The notes under the pieces were generated by a model, which saw only the letters and a list, made by a program, of their open reading frames with translations, had not been told where the DNA came from and did not search any database. This document shows positions 1-8,396 of a stretch of DNA of 56,279 nucleotides, piece after piece. How positions within the stretch are numbered: position 1 is the stretch's first letter; every line of letters begins with the position of its first letter. Position numbers and translations under genes: made by a program. This stretch comes from Bacillota bacterium (GTDB lineage: Bacteria > Bacillota > Clostridia > Peptostreptococcales > Anaerovoracaceae), in the NCBI GenBank assembly GCA_023415235.1, contig JAEZLP010000048.1, forward strand, positions 1 to 56,279. Direction: 5' to 3'.

Positions 1-126
1 GCGTACTCAATTGGCACTAGCATTACGAGCGTTTCGAGGGATTTAATACACAGACTTTTGACTATGGGGAAACTCTAGCTTTATTTTTCCCGTCCTAACT
101 TGACGCGATCAGTTGAATCCGTTTAG

Positions 127-156
127 TTGACGATAATTATGGACAAGGTATATAAT
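127..156 (+). promoter_or_regulatory. Promoter of alr
   Basis: TTGACG at 127-132 and TATAAT at 151-156 are separated by 18 bp, a near-consensus sigma-A promoter. Transcription would start near 163, giving alr a leader of about 75 nt that contains the hairpin at 184-202. Bases 1-126 hold no gene that I can support. Confidence 0.7.
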
Positions 157-176
157 GATCGTGCGCTACACCGCGT

Positions 177-202
177 AAAAAAACACCGCTTCCATAGCGG
201 TG
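177..202 (-). terminator. Rho-independent terminator on the minus strand, inside the alr leader
   Basis: CACCGCT (184-190) and AGCGGTG (196-202) form a perfect 7-bp stem with a 5-base loop. On the minus strand the stem is followed by seven T (177-183). No minus-strand gene reads into it within the window, so it may stop antisense transcripts. In the alr mRNA the same stem would cover a GGTGG that could serve the ATG at 210. Confidence 0.5.
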
Positions 203-239
203 GAAATTGATGAATCATAGTTTGGAAAGGGATGTCTTT

Positions 240-1370
240 ATGTACCAGGAAGCCTTGCGGCCGGTTTGGGCGGAAATTAATCTGAGCAATCTCGATTATA
301 ATATTAAACAGATCAAAAGGAAGGTGGGAGACAAGGAGATCATCGGCGTGGTCAAAGCCGACGGTTATGGTCACGGATCCGTGGCGGTCTCCAAGGTCCT
401 GCTGGAAAACGGCGTCGGTTCCCTCGCCGTAGCGACTCTGCAGGAAGCCATCACGCTGCGGGAGGCCGGAATCACCTGTCCCGTCATCATGCTGGGCATT
501 ACCCCGGAAATGTATGCCGGCACCCTGCTGAAATACAACATTACTCCGGTTGCTTCCTCCTATGAAAACGCTGCAGCGATATCCGAAGCCGCCAAAGGGT
601 CAGGAAAAATCATCGAGGCCTTCGTTGCTGTCGATACGGGTATGGGGAGGATCGGTTTTCTTCCCGACGATGGGACAGTGGCCGAAATCAAGAGGATCAG
701 CCTGCTTTCCAATCTGAAAATCAAGGGCTTGTTCTCCCATTTCGCAACTGCGGATGAAAAGGATAAGACCTATGCAAATCAGCAGCTCGACCAATATAAC
801 AATATTTACAGCAAGCTGAAACAGGCCGGCCTGGATATCCCAGTCAGGACCTTTGCCAACAGCGCCGCTATCATGGAGCTGCCGGCGGCGCACTTCGATA
901 TGGTGCGTCCGGGCATCGTACTGTACGGCTGCTATCCATCCTGCGAGGTGGACAGGAATCAGCTTTCCATCAAGCCGGTCATGTCGATAAAAGCGAATAT
1001 CGTACATCTGAAAAAGGTCCCCTCCGGTTTTTCGGTGAGCTACGGGAGAAGGTTCACAACCCAGAGGGAAAGCCTGATCGCCACCCTGGCTCTCGGATAT
1101 GCCGATGGATATCCGAGATACCTCTCCGGAAAAGGCCGCGTCATCGTAAATGGTGTTTATGCTCCAGTTGTGGGAAATATCTGCATGGACCAGTGCATGA
1201 TCGACGTCACCGACGTGCCGGATGTGAAGCTCGGCGACGAGGTGGTGCTCATGGGCAAACAGGGAGATTTGGAGATTCTGGCGGACGAGATAGGAGAAAA
1301 AACCGGAACCATCAATTATGAAATTGTATGCGCCTTCGGTCAGAGACTGCCTAAGGTGTATGTCAGATAA
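240..1370 (+). CDS. alr: Alanine racemase
   Basis: PLP-dependent fold-type III alanine racemase, interconverting L- and D-alanine for peptidoglycan. The N-terminal barrel carries the PLP-lysine motif VVKADGYGHG, and the C-terminal domain carries the catalytic-tyrosine region VSYGRRF and the GNICMDQ motif. At about 376 residues the length is normal. I chose the ATG at 240 because GGAAAGG lies about 10 bases upstream and the protein then begins MYQEALRPVW as family members do. In-frame TTG (207) and ATG (210) starts would add 10-11 residues. It is a single gene with its own promoter; the next gene is on the opposite strand. Confidence 0.95.
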   Translation: MYQEALRPVWAEINLSNLDYNIKQIKRKVGDKEIIGVVKADGYGHGSVAVSKVLLENGVGSLAVATLQEAITLREAGITCPVIMLGITPEMYAGTLLKYNITPVASSYENAAAISEAAKGSGKIIEAFVAVDTGMGRIGFLPDDGTVAEIKRISLLSNLKIKGLFSHFATADEKDKTYANQQLDQYNNIYSKLKQAGLDIPVRTFANSAAIMELPAAHFDMVRPGIVLYGCYPSCEVDRNQLSIKPVMSIKANIVHLKKVPSGFSVSYGRRFTTQRESLIATLALGYADGYPRYLSGKGRVIVNGVYAPVVGNICMDQCMIDVTDVPDVKLGDEVVLMGKQGDLEILADEIGEKTGTINYEIVCAFGQRLPKVYVR

Positions 1371-1395
1371 AATAATGAATCAATAAGCGTAATAT

Positions 1396-1431
1396 GAGTA
1401 AATTATAATGCAGGCCTTGACCAATTTACTC
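1396..1431. terminator. Inverted repeat between convergent alr and the Nif11-like gene
   Basis: GAGTAAATT (1396-1404) and AATTTACTC (1423-1431) form a perfect 9-bp stem with an 18-base loop. It overlaps the stop codon of the minus-strand gene. It has no clear T-run, so it is at best a weak bidirectional terminator. Confidence 0.35.
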
Positions 1432-1791
1432 AAACACTTTTTCGCAGCGGATTCCGTCAATTTCTGCTTTGATGGAGGTCACCGCACATACCAACCCTAA
1501 GAAAAGAAACGATGTCGCAATCATTATCCCACCCGCGCCGGATTTGCCGCCAGCAACCATATCCAGCTCTTCATCCCGCAGAACACTTTCTTCTGATTCG
1601 TTCATTTTTCTGAAAAAATCCTTCATTTCATCCAAAGTAATATCATACCCGGCTTCTTTGGCAAAGCCGGTTAATTTTTCTTCTATCGCCTGTTCTACTG
1701 CCATTTCGGCATCTCTTATGATTTCAAAAAACTTTGTTTGCAGCTCCTTGTCGTTTGCTACTTTTTCATAGAATTCCTTCATCTTTGTCAT
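1426..1791 (-). CDS. Nif11-type leader RiPP precursor peptide (orphan)
   Basis: A 121-residue protein. Residues 1 to about 75 match the Nif11-like leader pattern of N-terminal helices (MKEFYEKVANDKELQ), the motif EAGYDITLDEMKDFF, and the end DEELDMVAGG, a double-glycine type cleavage site. The rest, about 39 residues, starts KSGAGG, is hydrophobic in the middle like a membrane segment, and has two cysteines. Nif11 leaders belong to peptides modified by RiPP enzymes such as LanM or cyclodehydratases, but no modification enzyme or peptidase-exporter is visible nearby. AAAGGAG lies 8 bases upstream of the ATG. Function unknown; family call fairly sure, maturation inferred. Confidence 0.7.
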   Translation of the reverse strand: MTKMKEFYEKVANDKELQTKFFEIIRDAEMAVEQAIEEKLTGFAKEAGYDITLDEMKDFFRKMNESEESVLRDEELDMVAGGKSGAGGIMIATSFLFLGLVCAVTSIKAEIDGIRCEKVFE

Positions 1792-2012
1792 GATCGGTTT
1801 CTCCTTTCAATGTTTATTAAAATGCTGCATAGTGATACGATTGAAACCAAAAAACATTACGGCTAATCGTAAATTAGCGTCTGCTCAAAATGAATGATAT
1901 AAAATCTGATTCGATTTGAACTGTTAAATTTTATTGTACCATAAGTTGACAAACATACATAAAATTATTGTTTGTTTTTCGCAAGATTTTCCCTATCTAC
2001 ATTGGGCGGATT

Positions 2013-3965
2013 TTATCTTGAGCTTGCTCTTCTGTCGGTCTCCTTGCAAAATTCATAAGTCCCCTTATTACAGTTCTTGCAGTTGTACAGCGCGCGGTCG
2101 GCCGCTTCATACAGCTCCTCGTAGGTGCTGCCGTCCAGATCGTAGATGGCAATTCCGACGCTGACGGAAAAGTTGATCTGTTTTTTCCCTTCCAGCTCGT
2201 AGTTTCCCAGCATCCCGCAAATTTCCTCGGCCTTGTTGATGATCGTTTCGATTTCATCGATGTCCTTCATCAGGATCATAAATTCGTCGCCGCCAATTCG
2301 TCCTTTTATGTCGGATGCTCTGAAAATGCGGTTCAGCTGGATTCCCATGGCCGAGATTACAGCGTCTCCCACCCTGTGGCCGTGGTCGTCGTTGATTCCC
2401 TTGAAATTATCGATATCGGCGATCAGCATGGCGTGCTTGCCGAATTTTCCTTCTCCTCCGAGGAAGGCTTTTATCATATCCTCCGTGGTCTGTTTGTTGT
2501 AGACTCCGGTTGCGGAATCTGTAACGGCCATTTCCTTCAGTTGCTGAAGCTCCTTTTTTCTGTCGTCGATATTGACGATCTTTCCGATGACCCTTGCAAG
2601 TCTTCCGTCCTTGTCGAAGACGCCAAGCATATAGACTCTGGTCCAGAGATACTCCCCTTCGGAATTGATAATGCGTATTTCCGCCTCGACAAGCCGCCGG
2701 TTCTGTTTCATCCTTTCAAACATTTCAGCAAACCGCACCACGTCGTCCGGATGAACATAGTCCGATTCCAGCGAGCCTAAAAATCCGGTTCTGGTAGGTT
2801 CATAACCGAAATTTTTCCGGAAATTCGCAGTATGAAAATAGGTCTTGTCCAGGGTATCATACTCAAAAATGATTTCATCGGTCTGCTCCATGATGATGCG
2901 ATAGCTTTCGTCATGGATGGAATCGATGTGGATCTTTCTCTCCAGACGCTTATACCTTTGGTTTCTCACATAAACTAAATAGGTGGCTACTGCGATTGTG
3001 ATAATGACAATATAAATCAAGGCCGGCATAAGCTCGTCATAAATGCTCTTTGATTGTGCTGCCATCGACTTCTCGTCGGTAAGCATAACAAAGTACCAGC
3101 TTTGAAAGTTAATCGGCACATAACTGATAAATACTCTCTCGTCATTTTGTTGGAGCTCCAGGGTGTCGCCTTTTCCGTTCTGAATGTCCTTCCGCATTTT
3201 TTCCCCCGCAGAGCCGTCAACAGACCTGCCTCCGGAGAGCTCTTCCATAAGTTCTATTAATACGCTGTCATGGACGTAATTCCGCGCACGATAAATAATA
3301 TTTCCGTTTTTGTCGGCGATATATGCGCAGCGGCTCCTTTGGGCTGTGTCCGGAAACAGAATATTATCAAAAAAATCCTTGTCAAAAAATGCGGCCAGAA
3401 CGCCTTCCGTTGTATAATTGCGATATATGGGAACAGCATAAAAGTTGACCGTTTCTCCGTCAACCACGCGGGAAGGAGTGCCGCCCTGGCCCGCATAGCC
3501 GCTCATGATCTCGTTGATGTAGTTCCAATCCACAGAGAGCAAGAGCGAGCTTCCCTCTTTTCCGCCTTCAGCGAAGTTCATGTCCACTGCTGATTTCCGT
3601 TCCGGGAAAATTGGAGTGAAGGTCTGACCGCCGTCTTTCAGAACAACGCCCAAACTGATAAAATCATGGTTGCGGGCTTCCGTCAGCAGAATTTTGCTGA
3701 GGTTTTCAATGGTAAAATCCTCTTGGGTTCCCAGCATTCGCGCCATGATGTTAAGGCTGTCCAAATTGTTGGAAATTTGTCTGTAAATAATCTGGGCGTT
3801 CTGATAAGCCAGCTTTGACAGATAGGTCTTGCTGATATCGGATATCTTTTGATCTATATATCTGGAATGCGCGATGGAAACAGCAAAAATCAAGACCAGG
3901 CAAAGAGTCGCTATGATAAATTTCACAAAATAACTCTTTTCAGGATCTCTGATTTCAGACTTCAA
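2013..3965 (-). CDS. Membrane diguanylate cyclase: extracellular sensor, PAS and GGDEF domains
   Basis: A c-di-GMP synthase of about 650 residues. A transmembrane helix (about 14-34) is followed by a Cache-like extracellular sensor to about 310, a second helix (VIIITIAVATYLVYV), a PAS domain (about 345-465) and a GGDEF domain. The active-site motif GGDEF is at about 558-562, and the inhibitory I-site RASD lies exactly five residues upstream, so product inhibition is expected. The start is TTG at 3965, with AAGGAGG seven bases upstream. The gene is monocistronic with its own promoter. The EAL-HDOD protein at 6234-7448 is a possible partner in the same signalling system. Confidence 0.9.
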   Translation of the reverse strand: MKSEIRDPEKSYFVKFIIATLCLVLIFAVSIAHSRYIDQKISDISKTYLSKLAYQNAQIIYRQISNNLDSLNIMARMLGTQEDFTIENLSKILLTEARNHDFISLGVVLKDGGQTFTPIFPERKSAVDMNFAEGGKEGSSLLLSVDWNYINEIMSGYAGQGGTPSRVVDGETVNFYAVPIYRNYTTEGVLAAFFDKDFFDNILFPDTAQRSRCAYIADKNGNIIYRARNYVHDSVLIELMEELSGGRSVDGSAGEKMRKDIQNGKGDTLELQQNDERVFISYVPINFQSWYFVMLTDEKSMAAQSKSIYDELMPALIYIVIITIAVATYLVYVRNQRYKRLERKIHIDSIHDESYRIIMEQTDEIIFEYDTLDKTYFHTANFRKNFGYEPTRTGFLGSLESDYVHPDDVVRFAEMFERMKQNRRLVEAEIRIINSEGEYLWTRVYMLGVFDKDGRLARVIGKIVNIDDRKKELQQLKEMAVTDSATGVYNKQTTEDMIKAFLGGEGKFGKHAMLIADIDNFKGINDDHGHRVGDAVISAMGIQLNRIFRASDIKGRIGGDEFMILMKDIDEIETIINKAEEICGMLGNYELEGKKQINFSVSVGIAIYDLDGSTYEELYEAADRALYNCKNCNKGTYEFCKETDRRASSR

Positions 3966-4002
3966 GGCGATACCTCCTTAGATATTTTGGAAAGATATAG
4001 CA

Positions 4003-4031
4003 ATTTTATTCTAAAAACGGTAAAAAGTCAA
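4003..4031 (-). promoter_or_regulatory. Promoter of the GGDEF gene
   Basis: On the minus strand TTGACT (4031-4026) and TAAAAT (4008-4003) are separated by 17 bp, about 40 bases upstream of the TTG start. Confidence 0.6.
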
Positions 4032-4114
4032 ATTGCTGCGCGAATTTTACCGAATCTATTTGGGCAGAAATTTATTATCTAATTCAACCTTTGACCGAGC
4101 AGGTTTGTTCTCAT

Positions 4115-4157
4115 AAAAAAAATCCGCTTCCCTGTCTTTTAGCGACCGGGAAATGGA
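4115..4157 (-). terminator. Terminator of the DUF6273/stalk-domain gene
   Basis: An imperfect hairpin with arms at 4123-4132 and 4148-4157 (TCC, two mismatches, then TTCCC against GGGAA, two mismatches, GGA). On the minus strand it is followed by about eight T. It lies about 100 bases past the stop at 4254. Confidence 0.6.
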
Positions 4158-4253
4158 CTTTTCTTTGATAATTTTAAGTCTGTTTATTAATGAAACTTTA
4201 TTTTAAAATATTTACTTTCAAAAGTGGATCGGCAAGGCTGCGACAAAGCTCTA

Positions 4254-5663
4254 TTATTTTGAGATAATAACAGTTTTTGTGGCTTGATCCCAGGACACTT
4301 TCCCGCCCAGGGCTTCTATTACCGGTTTTATCGGCAAATATGTCTTACCATTTACGATTTGAGCAGACGTATCAATCGTTTGGTTTTGTCCATTAACTAC
4401 AATGTAGTTTTTTCCTACCGGTACTTCGACTTTGATCCCATTCTTTTCAACTATCGCGGTCTTTGAACCATTATTCCATGAAACTGTTGCTCCATAGCTC
4501 TCCATCGCAACTCTCAACGGCACCTGGGTGCGGCTTGCTTTGTCGATAAATGGCGCGCCTGAGGAAGCGATGAATTTGACCTCGTGGCCATTGATGCTCA
4601 TATTCACAGCCCCTCTGATTGTCTGTGCCGGAGTGCCGTTAAGGATATACGGGTATGTGGTGATTCCCAATCCGCCCAGCGATTTTATCTTTGACGCGTC
4701 GATCCAGCAGGCAGGGCGAACACCGAAATGCTTAAATTCTATATTCTGTGGAGTCGGCCAAGCACCGGTAAAGTAACCTACGATAGTTGCCTTGCCGTAA
4801 CCTTCCTCTCCATATTTTGCATTCACTAATATATTTTGAGGAACAAGTTCATCGCCATACATACAGGTATCCCGCAAAACATACGTTTTGATTTTCCCTG
4901 TAAAGTTGGAATTGTTTTGTAATAACTCCTGTGCAGGTTTTATTAAATCAGAGTTTACAATATCTTCTCCGACTGTTTCATAAGCTTTGATGTATTCATA
5001 TGTATTCAACAAAAATACTTTGTCGGATACTTCTCGGAAATAGGCATTTTCATATCCCTTGCTTACCTCGTATATATCCCATTTGAGTTCAGGGAATTCC
5101 ACATAGTGAGTTCCGCCTTCTTTAAGGTCTTTATAATACTGGATCAAGTAAGATTTATTTTTTACACTTTTAATTAAATCAGATTCTGACGGGGAAAAAT
5201 TCTTAGGACTTAAAAAACCGCTTTCTCCCTCATAATAGCCCATGAAATTGCCATAGCCCTTATTATAGGCGCTGACTCCTTTTGTATACTTTATATTCTG
5301 GGCATCATCTTCAGCGGAATTCAGCCAATCACGGATTGTGCAGACTCCCCATTCAAAGCTATTAGCCATACGAAAGACTTCTCTTTCACTTCCATAGCTC
5401 CAAGTATAACTTTTTTCGTTACCGTAATCCGGCACGTCGTATGCTTTGGACCCTATCAGGCTGTCAGCAAATAATAAAGGATCACCATCCTTGCCAATAT
5501 CGATTACAGTCCAGGTCAATTTTTCTCCCAGATAAGAACCAAACTGGACCTTGTCACCGGGTTTGAAGGTTACCGCCTCATTCGCACTTGACGGAGCTGA
5601 AAACCCTGACAACATCGTAAAAATCATTGCTATTATTACCAATATTGCTGCTTTTTTTCTCAT
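4254..5663 (-). CDS. Secreted DUF6273 protein with a C-terminal copper-amine-oxidase-type stalk domain
   Basis: An exported protein of about 469 residues. The ATG at 5663 has a good CGGAGGA site, and the N-terminus is a signal peptide (MRKKAAILVIIAMIFT, cleaved near SGFSAPSSA). Residues of about 30-340 resemble DUF6273 (WTVIDI, CTIRDWLN, FLLNTYEY, FGVRPACWID), a domain common in secreted clostridial proteins and without a known reaction. The last 120 residues are the Cu_amine_oxidN1 'stalk' repeat (VPLRVAMESYGATVSW, TYLPIKPVIEALGGKVSWD), which is not catalytic. Probably cell-surface; role unknown. Confidence 0.8.
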   Translation of the reverse strand: MRKKAAILVIIAMIFTMLSGFSAPSSANEAVTFKPGDKVQFGSYLGEKLTWTVIDIGKDGDPLLFADSLIGSKAYDVPDYGNEKSYTWSYGSEREVFRMANSFEWGVCTIRDWLNSAEDDAQNIKYTKGVSAYNKGYGNFMGYYEGESGFLSPKNFSPSESDLIKSVKNKSYLIQYYKDLKEGGTHYVEFPELKWDIYEVSKGYENAYFREVSDKVFLLNTYEYIKAYETVGEDIVNSDLIKPAQELLQNNSNFTGKIKTYVLRDTCMYGDELVPQNILVNAKYGEEGYGKATIVGYFTGAWPTPQNIEFKHFGVRPACWIDASKIKSLGGLGITTYPYILNGTPAQTIRGAVNMSINGHEVKFIASSGAPFIDKASRTQVPLRVAMESYGATVSWNNGSKTAIVEKNGIKVEVPVGKNYIVVNGQNQTIDTSAQIVNGKTYLPIKPVIEALGGKVSWDQATKTVIISK

Positions 5664-5723
5664 ATTCTTCCTCCGATTGTTTTCGTTAGGTGTCATCAGT
5701 TAATTCTACACTAGATTTTCGCA

Positions 5724-5746
5724 TGTCACAATCCTGCATTGTGACA
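5724..5746. promoter_or_regulatory. Palindromic operator between the stalk-domain gene and trxA
   Basis: TGTCACAAT (5724-5732) and ATTGTGACA (5738-5746) form a perfect 9-bp inverted repeat with a 5-base spacer. It lies in the divergent intergenic region, just upstream of the putative trxA -10 box TATAAT (5775-5780). It looks like a regulator site, but I cannot assign the regulator. Confidence 0.5.
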
Positions 5747-5803
5747 AAGTTACGGATGCTTTTTTCGCATCGGGTATAATAAGCATAGAAGGAGATGAAT
5801 GAA

Positions 5804-6115
5804 ATGAGTGCAATTACAATCACAAAGGAAAATTTCGAGGCGGAGGTATTGAGGTCAGATAAGCCCGTACTGCTGGATTTCTGGGCTGCCTGGTGTGGTC
5901 CGTGCAAAATGGTTTCCCCTGTAATCGATGAAATTGCAGGAGAGGTTGGTCATGCCAAGGTTGGCAAGGTTAACGTGGATGAGCAGCCGGAGCTGGCTCA
6001 GCAGTTTCGTGTGATGAGCATTCCGACCTTGGTGGTGATTCGAGACGGAAAGGTAGAGAAGACCACGGTAGGGGCAAAAAGTAAAAACGACATACTATCC
6101 ATGCTGAAAGCATAG
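5804..6115 (+). CDS. trxA: Thioredoxin
   Basis: A classic thioredoxin of 103 residues. The redox motif WCGPC sits in the expected context (LLDFWAAWCGPCKMVSP), and the conserved cis-proline loop SIPTLVV is present. It reduces protein disulfides with electrons from thioredoxin reductase, which is not in the window. The ATG at 5804 is preferred over the one at 5795: GGAG ends at 5794, directly against the earlier ATG but nine bases from the later one. It is monocistronic, ending at a strong hairpin. The palindrome at 5724-5746 suggests regulation. Confidence 0.95.
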   Translation: MSAITITKENFEAEVLRSDKPVLLDFWAAWCGPCKMVSPVIDEIAGEVGHAKVGKVNVDEQPELAQQFRVMSIPTLVVIRDGKVEKTTVGAKSKNDILSMLKA

Positions 6116-6147
6116 GCAATGGATATTTCCTTTCAAAAAACGTGAAG

Positions 6148-6181
6148 AAAGACGGATTCCGGGCTTGGAATCCGTCTTTTT
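6148..6181 (+). terminator. Terminator of trxA, possibly bidirectional
   Basis: A perfect 13-bp stem (6148-6160 with 6167-6179, core GACGGATTCC) with a 6-base loop, followed by a T-rich tract. An A-rich tract on the left would also let it act for the convergent gene ending at 6234. Confidence 0.85.
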
Positions 6182-6233
6182 CTTATAATAGTTCATTGTT
6201 AAGCAGTCCTGGCGCCTTCTGGCCGGAACCCTC

Positions 6234-7448
6234 TTATCTTCCAATGGTTCGCTGCCATGTGAGCGCTTTGATATAAAGCTCCGTAAACCTTCCAAGATCA
6301 ATTCCCATTTCCGCAAGATTCGCCATTGCCTCATCGAACTCGAACTTCTCGTAATAAAGAACCGTGTCAAGACAAGCCCTCAATTTGTTTTGTTCGCCCA
6401 TCAAAGCCTTCTTGACGTCCCCTGATATTGCAAGGTCTTCCAGGATGATGTCCATGTCCTTGTCCATAATGACGTCGATGGAGGATAAAATTCCTGTGAA
6501 GAAGAAATCCGTTTCCTGCTCATTGCGCTTTAGCTCGTGAGCGATGAGTGAGAGCAGCTTTCCTCTTAATAGGCTCACCTTTATCAGTTCGCTGTTTTCG
6601 TCCGTCTCAAAATCCTTGACCAGCAGGATGGAAATCCAGCGTTTCATTTCCTGTATCCCAAGGCGGATTACCGCCTGATTCAGGCTGGTGATCTCGCATT
6701 TCGCCCCGTAATAAACGGAATTTGCCATTTTCAAAAGCTTATAGGTAAGGGCCAGATCCTTTTCGATGGTTTTCGTAATCCTGTTGATGTCAGGCTGCGT
6801 CTTTTGCAGCTCTTTCAAAATTTCAATCAGATGGGTGTTCAGGGAGGAAATGTCCCTTGATTTCATCATGATTGGCTTGCAGAAAAAGTAACCCTGGAAC
6901 AGCTCGTATCCCATCTCCGCAGCTTCCTTGAAGTCCTCCCGTGTTTCTATCTTTTCAGCAAGGAACATGATTTTATATCCGTACTTTCTTATCAGCTCCC
7001 GCTGCTTTTTTTTATCAGTCACAGGGAAATCGATTTTGATAATGTCCACAAGGTCCAGCAATTCTTTGTAATCGCTATCCAGTCTGTCACAGATCAAATC
7101 GTCCAGAGCGAGAACATATCCCTCTTTTTTCAGTCGCCTGCAGACATCGACGACGGCATCCGTGGCCGCAACGGACTCCAGGATCTCAACCACAACCTTC
7201 TCCTTGGGGAGCATTTGCGGTATATCCGCCTCCAAGAGGTCCTGGGTGAAGTTAATAAAGCCTCTGGTTCCGTCCGTAAGATGGTCAAAATCAAGTACAA
7301 GAAAGGAATTTTTGACAAGCTCCACAGTCGCTCCGTTGTGGTCCTCATTTTCATATCGATTTTTAGAATCGCTGCGGTATAAAAGCTCATATCCGTAGAT
7401 GCTCAAGTTCTTGTTGAAAATCGGCTGTCTGGCGATATAAATGTCCAA
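6234..7448 (-). CDS. EAL-HDOD signalling protein (YuxH-like)
   Basis: A soluble protein of 404 residues: an EAL-type domain (1 to about 200) followed by an HDOD domain (about 200-400). EAL landmarks visible are ELLYR, an Asn in FINFTQ, EILES, LDDL, IKIDF, AEKIET and FQGYFF. The loop after LDD (ICDRLDS instead of FGTG) differs from active phosphodiesterases, so c-di-GMP hydrolysis is uncertain. HDOD domains are usually regulatory and lack the HD metal site. The start is TTG at 7448, with GGGAGG nine bases upstream. Single gene with about 120 bp of plain intergenic sequence before znuB. Confidence 0.85.
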   Translation of the reverse strand: MDIYIARQPIFNKNLSIYGYELLYRSDSKNRYENEDHNGATVELVKNSFLVLDFDHLTDGTRGFINFTQDLLEADIPQMLPKEKVVVEILESVAATDAVVDVCRRLKKEGYVLALDDLICDRLDSDYKELLDLVDIIKIDFPVTDKKKQRELIRKYGYKIMFLAEKIETREDFKEAAEMGYELFQGYFFCKPIMMKSRDISSLNTHLIEILKELQKTQPDINRITKTIEKDLALTYKLLKMANSVYYGAKCEITSLNQAVIRLGIQEMKRWISILLVKDFETDENSELIKVSLLRGKLLSLIAHELKRNEQETDFFFTGILSSIDVIMDKDMDIILEDLAISGDVKKALMGEQNKLRACLDTVLYYEKFEFDEAMANLAEMGIDLGRFTELYIKALTWQRTIGR

Positions 7449-7568
7449 AAAGCTGTGCCTCCCTTGCCATATTCGATCAAAAACGACAACTGACTATATA
7501 AACACATTATATCTCCAGTATTTACCATTTGTCAAACCGAAGTTGCAGCCCGCAACCAACCTTTTTAA

Positions 7569-8396
7569 CTATTTCTTTTCCTCTCTGGGAATTAGCCCTA
7601 AAAGACAGCAAACCCCGAAAGCCAGCAGGTTTATCACCACGATGCTGGCGCCTGCAGGAGTGTCAAAAGCATAGGAAGCGACGATCCCCCAGAAAAGGCA
7701 GAGCATGGATATGGCTGCCGAGGTGATGATCACTCCCCGAAAGCTTCGGAATATCCGCATGGATGACAGGGCCGGAAAAATAATCAGGCTTGAAATCAGG
7801 AGGGAGCCCATGATGCGCATCCCCACAACTATGGTGACCGCTGTCAGCAGTGCGATCAACATATTGTAAATTCCCACTTTGGTTCCCGTCGCCTTTGCAA
7901 AGCTTTCATCGAAGGTCACGGCGAAGATCTTATGATAGAAGAAAACAAACAGCAGAAGCACGACAAAAGAGATGCATACGCTGAGGATCACGTCTTCCCT
8001 GCTCATGGCAAGTATGCTGCCGAACAGGAAATTGTACACATCCGCGTTCATGCCCGAGGTCAGAGAGGTAATGATGACGCCGATGGCGATGGCGCTGCTG
8101 GATATCAGCGCGATTGCCGCATCTCCTCTGATCTTGCCGCTTTCACTGATCCGCAGCAGCAAAAACGCAGCAACGACCACCACCGGAATCGAAACCTGAA
8201 GGGGAGCCAGATTCATTGCCATGGCAATGGATAATGACCCGAAACCCACATGGGACAGGCCGTCGCCTATCATGGAATATCGCTTCAGCACCAGGCTGAC
8301 GCCCAGCAGCGCGGAGCACAGCGCTACCAGGATTCCTACCGTCAACGCCCGGAGCAGGAAGGGATAAGAGAGCAGTTCGCGAAAAAGATCAATCAT
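7569..8396 (-). CDS. znuB: Zinc/manganese ABC transporter permease (ZnuB-like)
   Basis: An ABC-3 family integral membrane permease of 275 residues with about eight hydrophobic segments. Motifs include GDGLSHVGFGSLSIAMAM near the N-terminus and the typical VVGMRIMGSLLISSLIIFPA stretch. It forms the channel for metal taken up by the ZnuA-like lipoprotein and powered by the ZnuC-like ATPase. Its start overlaps the end of znuC by eight bases, indicating coupling. Last gene of the zur-znuA-znuC-znuB operon. Zinc is inferred from the Fur-family regulator and the His-rich ZnuA loop; manganese is possible. Confidence 0.88.
   Translation of the reverse strand: MIDLFRELLSYPFLLRALTVGILVALCSALLGVSLVLKRYSMIGDGLSHVGFGSLSIAMAMNLAPLQVSIPVVVVAAFLLLRISESGKIRGDAAIALISSSAIAIGVIITSLTSGMNADVYNFLFGSILAMSREDVILSVCISFVVLLLFVFFYHKIFAVTFDESFAKATGTKVGIYNMLIALLTAVTIVVGMRIMGSLLISSLIIFPALSSMRIFRSFRGVIITSAAISMLCLFWGIVASYAFDTPAGASIVVINLLAFGVCCLLGLIPREEKK

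Noticed and set aside
1..126. Gene or RNA at the left edge
   Set aside because: Only short frames, no ribosome site, no RNA fold that I recognise.
1934..2012. Terminator of the GGDEF gene
   Set aside because: ACAAAC/GTTTGT pairing near 1950-1975 has its T-run on the plus strand, the wrong side for this gene.
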